From assembly GCA_016187325.1 (NCBI GenBank), contig JACPJY010000060.1, forward strand, positions 1 to 24,364: a DNA stretch of 24,364 nt, given 5' to 3'. Shown piece by piece: positions 20,931 through 24,364 of this stretch. A program made the position numbers and the translations under genes. The notes under the pieces are model-generated. The model searched no databases and was not told where the DNA came from. It was given only the letters and a program-made list of their open reading frames with translations. The DNA comes from Rhodospirillales bacterium. GTDB lineage: Bacteria; Pseudomonadota; Alphaproteobacteria; Rhodospirillales; Casp-alpha2. Positions within the stretch are counted from its first letter, which is position 1. The number at the start of each line of letters is the position of its first letter.

Positions 20931-22277
20931 TCAGATCTTGCCCTTTTCCTTCCACTTCGCCCAGATGCGTTTGCACTGCGCGTCCGCCACCTTGAGAGCG
21001 TCTTCGATCGTCTCGGCGCCCGTCGCCACCTTGGCAAACATGGTGTTGACCACCCAGGTGTTGAAGGTTTCGTCGATCGCCGCGTTGGCGTAGCCGGGGA
21101 AGCCGACGTTGGTCGCCCAGTCGAGAACGTCGTCGAGGACTTTGTACTTGTCCGCCGGCTTGGCTCTCTCGTCCTTGGCGACCAGTTGCTTCAGGTCGGG
21201 CACGGTTTTGGCGAAGCACGGGAAGTTGTAGTACTCGCTCTCGATGAACGCCTGCTTGTAGTTGTCGATGAAGTCGATCAGGAACTTCTTGGCGCCCTCG
21301 ATGTTTTGGGCGAAGTTCCAGATGCAGTAGACGTTCATCACGTGCTCGAGGCCGATGGCGCGCACCGGACCCTTTGCCGCCTTGGCCAGCCAGATGTTGT
21401 CAGTGACCGGAAGCTTCTGGCTCTCGCCAGTGCGGGTGACCGAGATGGCGTTGAGCACCAGCGATGACTTCCCGGCCAGCATCTGGCGGTTGTTGGACGA
21501 CGCGTCCCATGCCAGCACTTCCGGGGTCATCGCCTCTTCGAACAGCGCTTTTACGAACTTCAGGGCTTCCCGGGTTTCCTTAGAATTCAGGACTAGGTTC
21601 GAGTTGGCGTCTTGAACCGAGGCGCCGAACGAGTACATGATGGTCCGCATGGCCATCGCGGTGTCGATCTCGGCCGAAAGGCCGACGCCAACCGGGATGT
21701 TGTGCTTCTTCTTGATCGCCGCACCGCCCTTGCGGATGTTGTCCCAGGTGTCGGGCTTCATGCCAACGCTGTCCCACAGGTCCTTGCGGTAGTTGATCGG
21801 ATCGGGGACGAAGCTGTCCGAGAACCCGTAGTATTTCTTGGTCTTCGGGTTGTAGGTGCTCTTGACCGCCAGGTCGATCGGCTTGCCCCACTTCTTGGCG
21901 ACTTCCTGGTAGATCTCGGCGTGGTCGATGACCAAGTCTTCGTACACCGGTGGCGGCCAGTTGAACATGAACATGTCGTGGCCCTTCTTGGCCGACGCCT
22001 CGGCCGCGCCACGGGCGTTGATCTGGGCGATGCTGATGTTGTCGACGATCACCTCGGTGTCGTTCTTCTTGCCCCATTCCTTGATATATTTTTCGTTGAA
22101 CCACTTGTCGAAGCGGGGCACGAAGTGGACCCACTGCAGGATCTTAAGGGTTTTGGCGGCCTTCGCCGGACGCGGCATGATGAACGGTCCGACGCTCGCC
22201 ACCAAGCCGAAGGCAGCGGCCCTCTTGATCACGTTGCGACGGGTGACCGTCCGCTTTGGCGTGTTCTTTTTTGTCAT
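20931..22277 (-). CDS. CUT1-type ABC importer, extracellular solute-binding protein (Tat-exported)
   Basis: This 448-residue periplasmic protein belongs to the large family-1 sugar-type binding proteins. The leader carries a twin-arginine signal (TRRNVIKRAAAFGLVASVG) and cleaves near AKA-AK (about residue 40). It reads as a folded two-lobed binder with many Trp/Tyr residues (ILQWVHFVPRFDKWF, FNWPPPVYED, YGFSDSFVPDPINYRKDLWD). These fit binding of a sugar, polyol or similar ligand, but the ligand cannot be named. GGGAGG eight bases before the ATG at 22277 fixes the start. It heads the operon and is followed by two hairpins, then the ATPase and two permeases. Confidence 0.9.
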   Translation of the reverse strand: MTKKNTPKRTVTRRNVIKRAAAFGLVASVGPFIMPRPAKAAKTLKILQWVHFVPRFDKWFNEKYIKEWGKKNDTEVIVDNISIAQINARGAAEASAKKGHDMFMFNWPPPVYEDLVIDHAEIYQEVAKKWGKPIDLAVKSTYNPKTKKYYGFSDSFVPDPINYRKDLWDSVGMKPDTWDNIRKGGAAIKKKHNIPVGVGLSAEIDTAMAMRTIMYSFGASVQDANSNLVLNSKETREALKFVKALFEEAMTPEVLAWDASSNNRQMLAGKSSLVLNAISVTRTGESQKLPVTDNIWLAKAAKGPVRAIGLEHVMNVYCIWNFAQNIEGAKKFLIDFIDNYKQAFIESEYYNFPCFAKTVPDLKQLVAKDERAKPADKYKVLDDVLDWATNVGFPGYANAAIDETFNTWVVNTMFAKVATGAETIEDALKVADAQCKRIWAKWKEKGKI

Positions 22278-22439
22278 GAATTGAACCTCCCGATTGAGTG
22301 TTCGTATCGGCCGGCCGCATGGCTATTACAGCCGCTTCGACCGCGACATCGCAGGCGTCTGGCTTTTAGTTGATAGGGGGCCTCCCGCCTGTTCCGGCGA
22401 TTACGGGCATCTGCCTGTTTCGCCGGATTTATTGGCAAC

Positions 22440-22469
22440 ATTATTTGCATGGATTGCCGCTCCGCGCAA
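22440..22469 (-). promoter_or_regulatory. Candidate promoter of the CUT1 importer operon
   Basis: On the - strand TTGCGC (22469-22464) and AATAAT (22445-22440) are 18 bases apart and match the consensus at four and five positions. Initiation near 22433 would leave a leader of about 155 bases before the ATG at 22277, room for regulation. The gap (22278-22502) has no gene. Confidence 0.35.
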
Positions 22470-22502
22470 GCGCCGGCCGCCGCCGGCCGCTCCCGCGTCG
22501 CG

Positions 22503-23597
22503 TCAGTACTTGAACGGCATCAGCCGGGCGTTGGTGAACGACTGGTCGCCGTGGTGGGACCACGCGAGCGCCGGCTTGCGGAAGCCCCTGAAACTCTCGT
22601 AGATGCGGCGGGCGAGGGGGTCGCCGCCGGCGCCGATGCCGCCGATCACCTCGCCGGCCGCGGCGCCGGCCGCCTTGAGCACGTCGTCGGGGAAGCGCCT
22701 GAGGTCGACCTTGTGCTTGCGCCGGAGCGTCTCCAGCGCGGCGGCGTTTCTGGCGTTGTATTCGGCGGTGGCGCGGGCGTTCTCGGCCGCCATGGCGTGG
22801 GCGATCAGGGCTTGGTCGTCAGCGCCGAGGCTCCGCCACAGCTTCAGGTTGACGCCGGCGGAAAGCGCCGTCCCCGGCTCGTGGAAGCCCGGGTAGTAGT
22901 AGTACTTGGCGACCTTGTAGAGGCCGAGCTCGAGATCGTTCCAGGGGCCGCCCCATTCGCTGGCGTCGATGGCGCCCGAGTGCAGCGACGGGAAAATCTT
23001 GGCCCCCGGCAGCGACACGGTGACGGCGCCGATCCGCTGCACCACCTCGCCGCCGAGGCCGGGCATCCGCATTTTCAGGCCCTTGAAATCGGCGAGGCCG
23101 TTGATCTGTCGTTTGAACCAGCCGCCCATCTGGACGCCGGTGTTGCCGACCTGGAACGGCTTGACGTTGAAGCCGGCCGCCAGCTCGTCCCACAGCGCCT
23201 GGCCGCCGCCCTCGTAAATCCACGCCGCCATCTCGCTGGCGGTCAGCCCGAACGGCACCGCGGCGAAGAAGTTGAAGGCCCGCGACCGGTCCTGCCAGTA
23301 ATGCTCGATGGCGTGATACATCTCGGCGGCGCCGCCGGAAACCGCGTCGAAGGATTCGAACGGCGGCACCAGCTCGCCGGCGGCAAAGACCTTCACCGTC
23401 AACCGGTCGCCGCTCATCGCCGTGATCGAGTCGGCTAGGCGCTGCGCCGCGGTGCCGAGGCCGGGAAAATCGCGCGGCCAGGTGGTGACCATGCGCAGCT
23501 CGCGCTTGCCTTGCGCCAGCGCCGGCAGCGCCGCCGCGGCAAGCCCGACGGCGGCCACGGCGCCCGCCGCGCCGGCCACGAATTGACGCCGTTTCAT
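22503..23597 (-). CDS. TRAP transporter solute-binding protein, DctP/TakP-like
   Basis: This 364-residue periplasmic protein starts MKRRQFVAGAAGAVAAVGLA, a Tat-like signal, with cleavage near ALAQ (about 29). It has the DctP fold motifs: TTWPRDFPGLGTAAQRLADS, AVPFGLTASEMAAWIYEGGG, GVQMGGWFKRQINGLADFKG, LKMRMPGLGGEVVQRIGAV, SGAIDASEWGGPWNDLELGL and YYYYPGFHEPG. This set resembles the 2-oxoacid-binding TakP proteins, so a monocarboxylate or alpha-keto acid ligand is likely but unproven. No DctQ/DctM membrane genes lie in the window, so its partners are elsewhere or outside. There is no strong ribosome site. A GGAG is about 13 bases before the ATG. Confidence 0.9.
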   Translation of the reverse strand: MKRRQFVAGAAGAVAAVGLAAAALPALAQGKRELRMVTTWPRDFPGLGTAAQRLADSITAMSGDRLTVKVFAAGELVPPFESFDAVSGGAAEMYHAIEHYWQDRSRAFNFFAAVPFGLTASEMAAWIYEGGGQALWDELAAGFNVKPFQVGNTGVQMGGWFKRQINGLADFKGLKMRMPGLGGEVVQRIGAVTVSLPGAKIFPSLHSGAIDASEWGGPWNDLELGLYKVAKYYYYPGFHEPGTALSAGVNLKLWRSLGADDQALIAHAMAAENARATAEYNARNAAALETLRRKHKVDLRRFPDDVLKAAGAAAGEVIGGIGAGGDPLARRIYESFRGFRKPALAWSHHGDQSFTNARLMPFKY

Positions 23598-23673
23598 GGC
23601 TTTAGGGTTCTCCGATATCGCCTTGAAACATAATGTTTTATAAGACCCGGCACGGAGGCCCCACCGACCCAGC

Positions 23674-24364
23674 CTAGGCGCCCGTGACGAGCGGCTGCCA
23701 GCCGTCGGGCGTGCGCGCCTCGAGCGGCCGGAATTGCGCCTTGTACGACATCTTGTCGCAGCCGCCGATCCAATAGCCAAGGTAGACGTAAGCAAGGCCG
23801 AGTTCGCGGGCGCGTGCCACCATCCACAGGATCATGTAAGTACCGAGGCTGAAGCGTCCGAGTTCCGGCTTGAAGAAGCTGTAGACCGCCGACAGGCCGT
23901 TCTCGACCCGGTCCAGCAGGCAGGCCGCGATCAGCCGCCGGTCGCCGTCGCGGAATTCGACCAGGCTGGTGTCGACGGGCGTTTCCTCGACCAGCGCCTG
24001 ATAGTCGAGGTATTCCATCTTCGCCATGTCGCCGCCGTTGTGCCGGGAATCCTGGTAGTCGGTGAATATCTCGTACTGCTCGCCGGTGGCGTTGGGGATC
24101 ATTTCCGCCGCCGTCACGACGCGATTGCGGTTCCACACCCGACGTTGCGAGCGCGATGGCCGGAACCGCGCGACCTCGATCCTAACCGCGACGCAAGCTT
24201 GGCAACCTGGGCAGGCGGGCGCGTAGGCGATGTTGTGGCTGCGCCGGAACCCGGCCAGCGACAAACGGTCGTGCAACGCCGCCGCGTCGCGGCCGACCAG
24301 CTCGGTCACCACCCGCCGCTCCATGCGGCCGGACAGGTAGGGGCAGGGGAGCGGCGCGGTGGCG
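23674..24364 (-). CDS. bpt: Aspartate/glutamate leucyltransferase (partial, 5' end beyond the window)
   Basis: This cytosolic enzyme transfers leucine from tRNA to proteins with N-terminal Asp or Glu, marking them for ClpAP through the bacterial N-degron pathway. The visible 229 residues include CPYLSGRMERRVVTELVG, SLAGFRRSHNIAYAPACPGC and QACVAVRI. The C-terminal block contains YSFFKPELGRFSLGTYMILW, YVYLGYWIGGCDKMSYKAQF and RPLEARTPDGW. The family normally has 10-20 residues before CPYL, and the frame is open to the window edge, so the true start lies beyond 24364. The ATG at 24324 is internal. The TRAP binding-protein gene follows 76 bases later. In related genomes bpt is often near parC. 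Confidence 0.93.
   Translation of the reverse strand, partial: ATAPLPCPYLSGRMERRVVTELVGRDAAALHDRLSLAGFRRSHNIAYAPACPGCQACVAVRIEVARFRPSRSQRRVWNRNRVVTAAEMIPNATGEQYEIFTDYQDSRHNGGDMAKMEYLDYQALVEETPVDTSLVEFRDGDRRLIAACLLDRVENGLSAVYSFFKPELGRFSLGTYMILWMVARARELGLAYVYLGYWIGGCDKMSYKAQFRPLEARTPDGWQPLVTGA

Noticed and set aside
24324..24324. ATG at 24324 as the start of bpt
   Set aside because: The conserved CPYLSGR segment lies upstream of it in the same open frame, so the gene begins outside the window.
1..24364. CRISPR arrays, tRNA or rRNA genes, insertion sequences, toxin-antitoxin or defence genes
   Set aside because: No spaced repeat arrays, cloverleaf-like sequences, transposase motifs or recognisable defence domains were seen on either strand by eye.

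Overview
The window is high-GC, gene-dense DNA that reads as the chromosome of an alphaproteobacterium, most likely a Rhodospirillales-like lineage. This is inferred from the run rpoZ-spoT-pdxJ-acpS-lepB-rnc-era, followed further on by recO, parC and bpt. It also fits the bifunctional Rel/SpoT, the short ParC and the many Tat-type substrate-binding proteins. I see no rRNA, tRNA, insertion sequence, phage gene or CRISPR array.

Layout. (1) 1-6236, + strand: housekeeping genes. The end of rpoZ is followed by spoT (ppGpp metabolism), pdxJ (vitamin B6), acpS (ACP activation), lepB (signal peptidase I), rnc (RNase III) and era (ribosome assembly GTPase). lepB-rnc and rnc-era overlap at ATGA and GTGA. 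(2) 6240-14130: an accessory block between era and recO. It starts with an orphan FlgI C-terminal domain with its own signal peptide (+). The remaining genes are on the - strand: two small secreted, highly charged proteins, a 2-oxoglutarate/Fe(II)-type oxygenase, an Asp/Glu racemase, a complete glutamate/aspartate ABC importer (gltIJKL) and a class-III PLP aminotransferase. (3) 14135-17910: recO, a convergent cold-shock gene, and parC with a good terminator. (4) 17917-22277, - strand: a four-gene CUT1 (sugar or polyol type) ABC importer. (5) 22503-24364, - strand: an orphan TRAP-type solute-binding protein of the 2-oxoacid (TakP) kind, then bpt (N-degron leucyltransferase), whose 5' end lies beyond the window.

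How the genes fit together. The core genes are ordinary. The accessory block looks like an uptake-and-catabolism module for an acidic amino acid: the importer brings it in, the racemase interconverts D and L forms, and the aminotransferase (or dialkylglycine-decarboxylase-like enzyme) removes the amino group. The oxygenase has its own perfect TATAAT box, so its link to the module is only positional. Both ABC cassettes have strong RNA hairpins directly after the binding-protein gene, a usual way to make more binding protein than membrane components.

I do not see a clearly new defence or mobile system. The points most worth checking are the orphan FlgI domain with a possibly leaderless promoter, an Asn where RNase III normally has a catalytic Asp, the racemase/aminotransferase/oxygenase cluster, and the repeat-rich control regions of parC and the aminotransferase gene.
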